Shown here: piece after piece, positions 7,210 to 14,176 of the stretch | How positions within the stretch are numbered: the stretch's first letter is position 1 | How the letters are laid out: every line of letters starts with the position of its first letter | Assembly (NCBI GenBank): GCA_002328745.1 | Contig: DCVQ01000007.1 | Coordinates: 106,860-121,035 of the forward strand | DNA from: Actinobacteria bacterium UBA2184 | Lineage (GTDB): Bacteria; Actinomycetota; Coriobacteriia; Anaerosomatales; Anaerosomataceae | Direction of reading: 5' to 3' | DNA length: 14,176 nucleotides | Made by a program: the position numbers and the translations under genes | Notes under the pieces: generated by a model | The model's input: the letters and a program-made list of their open reading frames with translations, nothing else | Databases searched by the model: none | What the model was told of the DNA's origin: nothing

Positions 7210-8007
7210 CTAAGCAAGTTTCCGGCCGACAGCGGCTGCGACGGGTTCCAGCTCTGCCATCAGCGCACGAAGACCGTCCAGATCGAGCGATTGGGGGCCG
7301 TCGCAGAGCGCGTTCCTGGGGTCCGGGTGCACCTCGACCATGATGCCGTCCGCGCCCACCGCGACCGACGCACGCGAGACCGCCGGGACCAGATCGGCCT
7401 GTCCGGTGGGGTGCGAGACATCGACGATGATCGGCAGGAGCGACAGCTTCTTGACCACGGGGACCGCGCTGATGTCGAGCGTGAATCGCGTGGCGGTCTC
7501 GAACGTGCGGATGCCCCGCTCGCAGAGCACCACGTTCGGGTTGCCGGGGAGCGTCAGATACTCGCTCGCCTGCAGCCACTCCTGGATGGTGGCGGCCATG
7601 CCGCGCTTGAAGATGACCGGCTTGCCGCTCGCCGCCGTGACCTGTCCGATCTTCTTCAACAGGCTGAAGTTCGCCATGTTCCGCGTGCCGATCTGCAGGA
7701 TGTCGGCGTAGGCGTCGACGACCTCGGCGTGCGCCGAGTCGGTCACTTCGGTCACGAAGACGAGCCCGTGCTTGTCGGCTGTCTCGCGGAGGATCTTCAG
7801 GCCCTCCTCCTCGAGTCCCTGGAAGGAGTGCGGGCTCGTACGCGGCTTGTACGCACCGCCCCGCATCACACGGATGCCGAGCTCCGCGAGCGCCGCGCCG
7901 ACCTCGTCCATCTGCTCGCGGGTCTCCACCGAGCAGGGACCGGCGATGATGGTGACCGCGCCGTCGCGCTCGACCGCGCCGATCGCGGAGGCGGAAGCGG
8001 CGCTCAT
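7210..8007 (-). CDS. aroF: 3-deoxy-7-phosphoheptulonate (DAHP) synthase, type I-beta
   Basis: A 265-residue enzyme condensing phosphoenolpyruvate and erythrose 4-phosphate to DAHP, the first step of the shikimate pathway. Type I-beta features: AGPCSVE (22-28), RGGAYKPRTSPHSFQG (49-64), GTRNMANF (107-114), KRGM (134-137) and LCERGIRTFE (161-170). Probable metal ligands are C25, H199 (VSHP), E225 (MVEVHP) and D236 (CDGPQS). All are present. The protein is only the catalytic barrel: it lacks the N-terminal ferredoxin-like regulatory domain of Thermotoga-type enzymes and the fused chorismate mutase of Bacillus-type enzymes. The frame is open to 8088, but the ATG at 8007 is chosen for its AAGGAG site 8 nt upstream and its 4-bp ATGA overlap with the chorismate mutase gene, which suggests the two proteins form a split version of the fusion. 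Confidence 0.95.
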   Translation of the reverse strand: MSAASASAIGAVERDGAVTIIAGPCSVETREQMDEVGAALAELGIRVMRGGAYKPRTSPHSFQGLEEEGLKILRETADKHGLVFVTEVTDSAHAEVVDAYADILQIGTRNMANFSLLKKIGQVTAASGKPVIFKRGMAATIQEWLQASEYLTLPGNPNVVLCERGIRTFETATRFTLDISAVPVVKKLSLLPIIVDVSHPTGQADLVPAVSRASVAVGADGIMVEVHPDPRNALCDGPQSLDLDGLRALMAELEPVAAAVGRKLA

Positions 8008-8282
8008 CCGCGCATCTCCTTCATCACGTGCAGGATGGCCTCGTAGATCTCGCGAAGGTTCTCCGCGTACAGAGGCCCGTCGTTGCACGAAGCGAGGTTG
8101 GCGAAGATCTCCTCCTCGCGCTTCGGGTCGTAGAGGCCCCAGTGGACCTGCGGCTTGAGCGCCCTGATCGCGAGGGACTCGGCCGCGCGCTCGTTCAGGA
8201 GCCGCACGAGCTGGCAGTCGATCTCGTCGATGCGGGCACGGTGTCCGGCGATGAGCCCCTGCGCCTGCGTGTCTTCAGTCAT
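8004..8282 (-). CDS. aroQ: Chorismate mutase, AroQ type
   Basis: A 92-residue all-helical chorismate mutase converting chorismate to prephenate for Phe and Tyr synthesis. The AroQ pattern is clear: RIDEIDCQLVRLLNER (17-32), K43 in the second helix, then DPKREEEI (52-59) and the final helix (73-90). R17, R32, K43, D52, R55 and E56 line up with the active-site residues of the E. coli enzyme; the last catalytic glutamine position appears to be K88 here, a substitution I infer by eye. No prephenate dehydratase or dehydrogenase domain is attached. The ATG at 8282 has a strong GAGGAG site 6 nt upstream. The gene overlaps the DAHP synthase gene by 4 bp, pointing to a coupled pair in which the mutase may also act as a regulatory subunit for DAHP synthase. 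Confidence 0.92.
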   Translation of the reverse strand: MTEDTQAQGLIAGHRARIDEIDCQLVRLLNERAAESLAIRALKPQVHWGLYDPKREEEIFANLASCNDGPLYAENLREIYEAILHVMKEMRG

Positions 8283-8317
8283 GATGCTCTCCTCGTCGAC
8301 GGCCCCTGGTGCACGGA

Positions 8318-8335
8318 GCGCCGGTCTCCCGGCGC
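8318..8335 (-). other. GAGA-tetraloop hairpin between guaA and aroQ
   Basis: On the minus-strand RNA, seven perfect base pairs GCGCCGG/CCGGCGC close a GAGA loop (GNRA type). It lies 23 nt after the guaA stop and 35 nt before the aroQ start. No U-tract follows, so it may be a weak terminator, an mRNA-processing or stability element, or a leader structure. A second hairpin of the same size and loop precedes guaB3. Confidence 0.45.
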
Positions 8336-8358
8336 CCCGATCGGATCCACATGCGTTC

Positions 8359-9909
<1,551 letters not shown>

Positions 9910-9913
9910 CGCG

Positions 9914-11089
9914 CTACCGGCCCATACCGACGCCCTGCGCGTTCTGGAGGGTCTTGCCCTCCGTCTGCAGCGAGGGCGCGACCATGACCTCGGCCTTCTG
10001 GAACGCCTTCAGGTTCTCGTAGCCGCACGTGGCCATCGAGGTGCGCAGACCGCCACAGAGGTTCAGCGTGCCGTCGTTCTCGTGCGCCGGGCCGGTGAGG
10101 ACCTCGGCAAGCGTGCCCTTCTGGCCGGCGAACACGCGGGTGCCGCGCGGAAGATCGGGGTGGAACGTCGCCATGCCCCAGTGGTAGCCACGGCCGGGCG
10201 CCTCGGCGGCCGCCGCGAGCGGCGAGCCGATCATGATGCTGTCCGCACCGCAGGCGATGGCCTTGGCCAGATCGCCGCCGGTGCGCATGCCGCCGTCGGC
10301 GATGACGTGGCAGTAGACGCCGGTCTCGTCGAGGTGCCGCATGCGGGCTGCCGCGGCGTCGGCGATGGCGGTGCACTGCGGCACGCCGATGCCGAGCACG
10401 CGCCGGGAAGTGCACGCGTGACCGGGGCCTACGCCGACGAGCACGCCCACGGCGCCGGTGCGCATGAGGTGCAGCGCGCCCTGGTAGCTGCAGCAGCCGC
10501 CCACGATCACGGGGATGTCGAGGGCGGCGATGAACGCGTTCAGGTCGAGCGGCTTGTCGTAGCTCGACACGTGCTCCGCCGAGACCACCGTCCCCTGGAT
10601 GATCAGGATGTCCAGGCCGCCTTCGAGGGCGGGCCCGATGAACTTCTCCACGTTCTGCGGCGTGAGGGACGCGGCGGCGAGCACGCCACCGGCCTTGATC
10701 TCGGCGACGCGCTGCTTCACGAGCTCGGCCTTCACGTCCTCGGCCGCGTAGATCTCCTGCATCTTGCGGGTCGCTTCCTCACGGGAGAAGGAGGCGATCG
10801 CGTCGAGCTGGGGACCGGGATCGGCGTACCGCGTCTGGATGCCTTCCAGGTTAAGGACCGCAAGGCCGCCCAGCTTGCCGAGCGTGATCGCGAAGGCGGG
10901 GTCGACGACGCCGTCCATCGCGGAGGCGAGAACCGGCAGCCCGAACGAGTAGTCGCGGCCACGGAAGCTGAACTCCCACCCGATGTTGATGTCGCGCGGG
11001 TCGCGCGTCCGGCGGCTCGGGACGATCGCGATGTCATCGAAGCCATAGGCCTGCCGTGCCGTCTTGCCGCGTCCGATCTCGATCTCCAT
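9914..11089 (-). CDS. guaB3: GuaB3-type IMP dehydrogenase family protein
   Basis: A 391-residue TIM-barrel protein of the IMPDH/GMP reductase family. It opens with MEIEIGRGK and AYGFDDIAIVPSRRTRDP, the hallmark of actinobacterial GuaB3. It lacks the pair of CBS domains found in ordinary ~490-residue IMPDH, yet keeps the substrate loop GPGHACTSR with catalytic C226, ADGGMRTGGD (264-273) and the flap-like segment GYHWGMATFHPDLPRGTR. Oxidation of IMP to XMP with NAD+ is the expected reaction; historically the family was annotated only as IMPDH-related. The frame is open to 11275, but the ATG at 11089 fits the family start and has GGGAGG 11 nt upstream. The gene is followed 4 bp later by guaA, which uses XMP, and this context supports a genuine IMPDH role. 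Confidence 0.93.
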   Translation of the reverse strand: MEIEIGRGKTARQAYGFDDIAIVPSRRTRDPRDINIGWEFSFRGRDYSFGLPVLASAMDGVVDPAFAITLGKLGGLAVLNLEGIQTRYADPGPQLDAIASFSREEATRKMQEIYAAEDVKAELVKQRVAEIKAGGVLAAASLTPQNVEKFIGPALEGGLDILIIQGTVVSAEHVSSYDKPLDLNAFIAALDIPVIVGGCCSYQGALHLMRTGAVGVLVGVGPGHACTSRRVLGIGVPQCTAIADAAAARMRHLDETGVYCHVIADGGMRTGGDLAKAIACGADSIMIGSPLAAAAEAPGRGYHWGMATFHPDLPRGTRVFAGQKGTLAEVLTGPAHENDGTLNLCGGLRTSMATCGYENLKAFQKAEVMVAPSLQTEGKTLQNAQGVGMGR

Positions 11090-11119
11090 GCTGCGCGCCG
11101 CCTCCCGTGTTAGATGTCG

Positions 11120-11137
11120 CGTGGCCTCTCGGCCACG
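11120..11137 (-). other. GAGA-tetraloop hairpin in the guaB3 leader
   Basis: On the minus-strand RNA, seven perfect base pairs CGTGGCC/GGCCACG close a GAGA loop. The hairpin ends 30 nt before the guaB3 ATG and about 14 nt before its GGGAGG ribosome site. No U-tract follows, so it is not a typical terminator. It could stabilise the transcript or affect ribosome access. Confidence 0.45.
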
Positions 11138-11191
11138 TGTGCCTGACGTCTGGTGCGATGGTGCCGACCGGGGATCCCGTCGGGTACGACA

Positions 11192-11235
11192 GGACCAGGC
11201 TCCGCCGCCGAGTGCCGCACGAGCGTGCCTGGTCC
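11192..11235. repeat. Perfect 9-bp inverted repeat in the guaB3 upstream region
   Basis: Arms GGACCAGGC (11192-11200) and GCCTGGTCC (11227-11235) are perfectly complementary across a 26-nt GC-rich loop. In the minus-strand RNA this could form a long hairpin ~100 nt upstream of the guaB3 start. It may be a transcription terminator for ychF, part of a structured leader, or a protein-binding site. No U-tract and no known riboswitch signature is seen. Confidence 0.4.
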
Positions 11236-11305
11236 GATGTGAGCTGCGATGGCCGCGCCCCGCGGGGTTCTCCAACGACCCGTTTGCGGCGCTCCCGGTG
11301 CAGAC

Positions 11306-11311
11306 ATTCTA
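11306..11311 (-). promoter_or_regulatory. Possible -10 element for guaB3
   Basis: TAGAAT on the minus strand matches TATAAT at 5 of 6 positions in a GC-rich context, 21 nt after the ychF stop and ~215 nt before guaB3. The -35 region at a 17-nt spacing is poor, so this is only a candidate. If real, the guaB3 mRNA has a leader of about 210 nt containing both inverted repeats. Confidence 0.25.
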
Positions 11312-11331
11312 GATGAGTGCGAGGCGTTCGA

Positions 11332-12396
11332 CTACACGTTGAAGCGGAAATGCACCACATCTCCGTCGGCCATGACGTAGTCCTTGCCCTCGATGCGCAG
11401 CTTGCCGGCCGCCTTGGCGGCGGCTTCGCTCTCGAGCGCATCGTAGTCGGTATAGGCGATGACCTCGGCCTTGATGAAGCCCCGCTCGAAATCGGTGTGG
11501 ATCACGCCCGCGGCCTCGGGGGCCTTCGCGCCCACGCGCACCGTCCAGGCGCGGACCTCCTTCTCGCCGGCCGTGAAGAACGACTGCAGCCCGAGGAGGC
11601 GATACGCCTCGCGGATGAGCGCGTTCAGCCCCGGCTCGGCCAGCCCCTCCATCTCGAGGTACTCCGCAAGCTCGTCAGCGTCGAGGTCGGCCATCTCGGA
11701 CTCGATCTTGGCGCAGATGGGCACCGGCGCGATGCCGTCGATCGCGGCGAGCGACGCTCCGATGGCGGACTCGTCGACGTTGGCGACGTACAGCATCGGC
11801 TTCATGGTGAGGAGGTGCAGGTCGCGCACGAGCGTACGCTCGTCGTCGCTCATCGTCATCGTGCGCGCGCGATGGCCCGCGGCCATCCAGGCCTCGAGCC
11901 GCCTGGCCACCGCGAGTTTCGCGGCCGCGGCGGCGTCGCGCTTCGCCTCCTTCTCGATGCGCGGAAGCGCGCGCTCGAGCGTGCCGAGGTCCGCGAGGAC
12001 GAGCTCGGTCTTGATGGTCTCCACGTCGCCTGCAGGATCCACCTTGCCGTCGACGTGGATGACGTTCGGGTCGGTGAAGTACCGCACGACCTCCACGATG
12101 GCGTCGGTCTCGCGGATGTTCGCGAGGAACTGGTTGCCGAGGCCCTCGCCCTCGTTCGCGCCGCGGACGAGGCCCGCGATGTCCACGAACTCGACGGTGG
12201 CAGGCATGACGCGCTCCGGAGAAACGAGCGAGGCAAGCCGGTCGAGTCGAGCGTCCGGCACGGGCACGACGCCCACGTTGGGCTCGATGGTCGCGAACGG
12301 GTAGTTGGCCGCATCCACCTGCTTGCGGGTGAGAGCGGTGAACAGCGTCGACTTGCCGACGTTCGGCAGACCGACGATGCCTATCGATAGCGCCAC
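11332..12396 (-). CDS. ychF: YchF/Ola1-family ATPase (Obg-related P-loop protein)
   Basis: A 354-residue TRAFAC P-loop NTPase of the Obg subgroup that associates with ribosomes and affects stress responses and translation. G1 is GLPNVGKS (9-16); NYPFATIEPN (31-40) is the switch I region; DIAGLVRGA (72-80) is G3. The G4 position reads N206-V-D-E209, the YchF-specific form that favours ATP over GTP. H114, the residue I recall as catalytic in E. coli YchF, is conserved in NVIHVDGKV. A coiled-coil insertion follows (~140-185), and the C-terminal TGS domain covers ~270-354. Length is normal. The start is GTG at 12396 with GAGAGGAG 8 nt upstream. It is divergent from the LysE gene and lies upstream of guaB3, with no functional link to either that I can see. 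Confidence 0.96.
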   Translation of the reverse strand: MALSIGIVGLPNVGKSTLFTALTRKQVDAANYPFATIEPNVGVVPVPDARLDRLASLVSPERVMPATVEFVDIAGLVRGANEGEGLGNQFLANIRETDAIVEVVRYFTDPNVIHVDGKVDPAGDVETIKTELVLADLGTLERALPRIEKEAKRDAAAAAKLAVARRLEAWMAAGHRARTMTMSDDERTLVRDLHLLTMKPMLYVANVDESAIGASLAAIDGIAPVPICAKIESEMADLDADELAEYLEMEGLAEPGLNALIREAYRLLGLQSFFTAGEKEVRAWTVRVGAKAPEAAGVIHTDFERGFIKAEVIAYTDYDALESEAAAKAAGKLRIEGKDYVMADGDVVHFRFNV

Positions 12397-12443
12397 GGGT
12401 GTTGCTCCTCTCAGGCGCGCAGGGGCCCCATGCGCGCTGCGAT

Positions 12444-12452
12444 ACTATACCA
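12444..12452 (-). promoter_or_regulatory. ychF: Extended -10 promoter for ychF
   Basis: TGGTATAGT on the minus strand gives an extended -10 (TGn followed by TATAGT, 5 of 6 to TATAAT). It predicts transcription start near 12437, about 40 nt before the GTG. It is the only AT-rich island in the ychF/LysE divergent region. The other strand of the same island reads TACTAT/TATACC and may serve the LysE side. Confidence 0.45.
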
Positions 12453-12454
12453 CC

Positions 12455-12511
12455 ATGACCAGGTCGAACACGCACGATACCCCGCCCGCCGCAGACGGCG
12501 TCCACCGGTGA
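12455..12511 (+). CDS. Possible 18-codon leader ORF before the LysE-family gene
   Basis: An ATG at 12455 opens an 18-residue ORF (MTRSNTHDTPPAADGVHR) whose TGA overlaps the GTG start of the exporter gene as GTGA. The exporter GTG has no good ribosome site of its own, so the small ORF may serve to deliver ribosomes. The ATG lies only a few bases after the AT-rich promoter island, so it would have almost no leader. No homology is recognisable. It may be chance in a GC-rich sequence. Confidence 0.3.
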   Translation: MTRSNTHDTPPAADGVHR

Positions 12512-13143
12512 GCGGTCCTGTCGCCCTCGGGATCTCGGCGTTCGCCGTCGGCCTCTCCGGAGCCATGGCGCCCGGGTCGTTCCTGACCCTCATCGTCTCC
12601 CGCACCATGACCCGCGGCGCTCGCTCGGCCGCGCTCATGCTCGTGGGCCACGCGCTGCTCGAGGGAGTGCTCCTCGTCGGCTTCGCGTTCGGGCTCCACC
12701 GGGTGCTGCGGGACCCGCACGTCTCGCGCGCGCTCGCCGTGCTCGGCGGCGCCGTGCTGCTGTGGATGGGATGGGGGCTCCTGCGTGGAGCGGCTCGTGG
12801 GACCCTCATCGCCGATACGTCGGTTACCAGCTCCAGTCGCCTCGGAGGGATACTCGACGGCATCGCCGGCAGCCTGGCCAATCCGTACTGGACGCTGTGG
12901 TGGGCGACGATCGGCGTCAAGCTCGCGTCCGATGGCCTCGCGATCGGCCCGGGCGGGGTGGCTGCGTTCTTCATCGGACACGAACTCGCGGACATCGCCT
13001 GGTACGGTTTCGTGATCGTCGCGGTCTCGCGCGGGCGGAAGCTGCTCACGCCGCGCGTCTACCGGACCATCATCGGCGCCCTTGCGGTGTTCCTGCTCTA
13101 CCTCGGCGCGCGTTTCGTGTTCGAGGGACTCGGTCTCCCGTAG
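12508..13143 (+). CDS. LysE/RhtB-family amino-acid or small-molecule exporter
   Basis: A 211-residue membrane protein with about six hydrophobic segments (~4-32, 38-64, 74-93, 113-140, 147-173, 186-208). It carries LysE/RhtB traits: a Pro-Gly in the first helix (MAPGSF, 20-25), the GHALLEGVLL segment (47-56) and an Asn-Pro-aromatic-Trp motif in SLANPYWTLWW (122-132). Members export amino acids and related metabolites; the substrate here is unknown. The frame is open from an ATG at 12430, but the extra residues are Arg-rich, unlike the family and upstream of the likely transcription start, so the GTG at 12508 is preferred. It is divergent from ychF and convergent with the Cys-rich gene. Confidence 0.85.
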   Translation: MSGPVALGISAFAVGLSGAMAPGSFLTLIVSRTMTRGARSAALMLVGHALLEGVLLVGFAFGLHRVLRDPHVSRALAVLGGAVLLWMGWGLLRGAARGTLIADTSVTSSSRLGGILDGIAGSLANPYWTLWWATIGVKLASDGLAIGPGGVAAFFIGHELADIAWYGFVIVAVSRGRKLLTPRVYRTIIGALAVFLLYLGARFVFEGLGLP

Positions 13144-13156
13144 GCTGGAGCGAGAA

Positions 13157-13179
13157 GCGGCCGGGGGCTTTGCGGCCGC
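13157..13179. terminator. Candidate bidirectional terminator between convergent genes
   Basis: GCGGCCG (13157-13163) and CGGCCGC (13173-13179) form a 7-bp GC stem with a 9-nt loop, 13 nt after the LysE-family stop and ~28 nt beyond the Cys-rich gene stop. No U-tract follows on either strand, which is common for GC-rich actinobacterial terminators. Confidence 0.45.
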
Positions 13180-13207
13180 ACGATGCCCGAGTGCATGCTC
13201 GCGTACC

Positions 13208-13555
13208 CTACAGCGACGCGTACGGGTCCAAAGGATCGAACGCCTCGACGGTCCACTCGATACCGAACGCCTTCAGCTTCGCGTAGTACTCCTCCTCGGT
13301 GTGCTCCTTGTTGAGGATGTGGAAGCGGGCGCCGTTGAGCCCCACGCAGTACGCGCAGTCACGGCAGTCCACGCACTGGATGCATTCGATGACGCTATCG
13401 CAGTTGTGACAGCTGATGCAGCCGCGCGCGTTGTACACGTAGTTGCTGTTGCGGCACGCCTCGACGTTGAAGCACCCGTAGTTGTTCGCGCCATCACGGT
13501 CGTGCGTGTGCTCCGCCTTCAGGCGATTCCACTCGGCGATGAAGTGCTCGTTCAT
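13208..13555 (-). CDS. Small cysteine-triplet-repeat protein of unknown function
   Basis: A 115-residue soluble protein with ten cysteines at 28, 34, 46, 49, 52, 58, 61, 64, 67 and 70. Every spacing is a multiple of three, and the intervening register positions hold Val, Ser, Ala or Leu. The third residue of each triplet is usually Asn, Asp, Ser, Gly or Glu. This three-residue period runs over about 16 triplets (28-75) and is flanked by a charged helix (1-22) and an acidic/aromatic C-terminal segment (84-111). The pattern suggests a regular solenoid or a cysteine ladder that could bind metal. The CVGLNGARFHILNK segment recalls unannotated Cys-repeat proteins I believe occur in other bacteria, but I cannot name a family. 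The ATG at 13555 has AAGGGTGG upstream; extension to 13624 is unlikely. Confidence 0.8.
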   Translation of the reverse strand: MNEHFIAEWNRLKAEHTHDRDGANNYGCFNVEACRNSNYVYNARGCISCHNCDSVIECIQCVDCRDCAYCVGLNGARFHILNKEHTEEEYYAKLKAFGIEWTVEAFDPLDPYASL

Positions 13556-13586
13556 GCGTCCACCCTTCGCAGCCGTCACGTGGCCT

Positions 13587-13592
13587 ATTGTA
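13587..13592 (-). promoter_or_regulatory. Candidate -10 element of the Cys-rich gene
   Basis: TACAAT on the minus strand (5 of 6 to TATAAT) lies 31 nt upstream of the ATG at 13555, giving a leader of ~25 nt. The -35 region is poor. It lies after the GroEL terminator, so the Cys-rich gene probably has its own transcript. Confidence 0.4.
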
Positions 13593-13652
13593 CGCCAGTC
13601 CACCTGTTCGCCACACGACCGCACCGCGGGCAGTGGGCAGTGGCCGGACGCA

Positions 13653-13682
13653 GCGAGGCCCCGGACGTTCCCGGGGCCTCGC
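13653..13682 (-). terminator. Strong GC hairpin terminator after groEL
   Basis: GCGAGGCCCCGG (13653-13664) and CCGGGGCCTCGC (13671-13682) form a perfect 12-bp stem with a 6-nt loop, starting 34 nt after the groEL stop. No U-tract follows, consistent with hairpin-only terminators of high-GC genomes. It separates groEL from the Cys-rich gene. Confidence 0.75.
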
Positions 13683-13716
13683 GACTCGGTACGGTGCGCG
13701 ACGACAGCCGCGACGA

Positions 13717-14176
<460 letters not shown>

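Larger units (their letters stand above)
11090..11331. other. Intergenic region ychF to guaB3, the longest gene-free stretch
   Basis: These 242 bp between the ychF stop and the guaB3 start hold the 9-bp inverted repeat, the GAGA hairpin and a possible -10 hexamer (TAGAAT on the minus strand, 11311-11306) without a clear -35. No short ORF with family-like composition was found. Whether guaB3 has its own promoter here or is read through from ychF cannot be settled from sequence. Confidence 0.5.

Noticed and set aside
9914..11089. guaB3 as a truncated IMP dehydrogenase that lost its CBS domains
   Set aside because: The sequence follows the GuaB3 subfamily from its first residues, so the CBS-less length is normal for the group and not a deletion.
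11090..11275. N-terminal extension of guaB3 by 62 residues
   Set aside because: The extension is Arg/His/Ser-rich and unlike the family; the ATG at 11089 gives the hallmark N-terminus and has a ribosome site.

Overview
This 14,176-base window is very GC-rich, densely coded chromosomal DNA, mostly on the minus strand. It reads as core genome of a high-GC Gram-positive bacterium, most likely an actinomycetote. The best evidence is a CBS-less IMP dehydrogenase homologue of the GuaB3 type next to guaA, with groEL close by; from memory, groEL, guaB-type genes and guaA also lie near each other in Mycobacterium. The two-domain-regulated (CBS/DRTGG) manganese pyrophosphatase suggests an anaerobic lineage such as Coriobacteriia. 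The phylum is a moderate inference and the class a weak one. I see no tRNA, rRNA, CRISPR array, insertion sequence, phage gene or toxin-antitoxin pair.

Layout. (1) 1-2218, plus strand: the end of an OmpR/PhoB-type response regulator overlapping by 4 bp a PhoR-like sensor kinase. (2) 2196-7050, minus strand, transcribed right to left: small zinc-ribbon protein, PcrA/UvrD helicase, CBS-DRTGG pyrophosphatase, PAP2 membrane phosphatase. The PAP2 gene ends inside the 3' end of the kinase gene on the other strand. (3) 7210-11089, minus strand: guaB3, guaA, then chorismate mutase and DAHP synthase, the last two overlapping by 4 bp. (4) 11332-12396, minus strand: ychF, divergent from (5) a LysE-family exporter at 12508-13143, plus strand, preceded by a possible 18-codon leader ORF. 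(6) 13208-13555, minus strand: a small protein with a strict three-residue cysteine repeat. (7) 13717-14176, minus strand: the C-terminal part of GroEL, followed by a strong GC hairpin terminator.

How the genes fit together. GuaB3 and GuaA would convert IMP to XMP and then GMP. DAHP synthase and chorismate mutase act at the start of the shikimate pathway and at the branch to Phe/Tyr. The pyrophosphatase removes PPi released by biosynthesis (GuaA itself releases PPi), and PcrA handles DNA unwinding. No obvious new multi-gene system is visible. The least ordinary items are the cysteine-triplet protein, the small zinc-ribbon protein, the structured leader of guaB3 with a GAGA-loop hairpin that recurs upstream of the chorismate mutase gene, and start-site arrangements suggesting leaderless or coupled translation. 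No gene-free stretch exceeds 300 bases; the longest is 11090-11331 (242 bp), described below.
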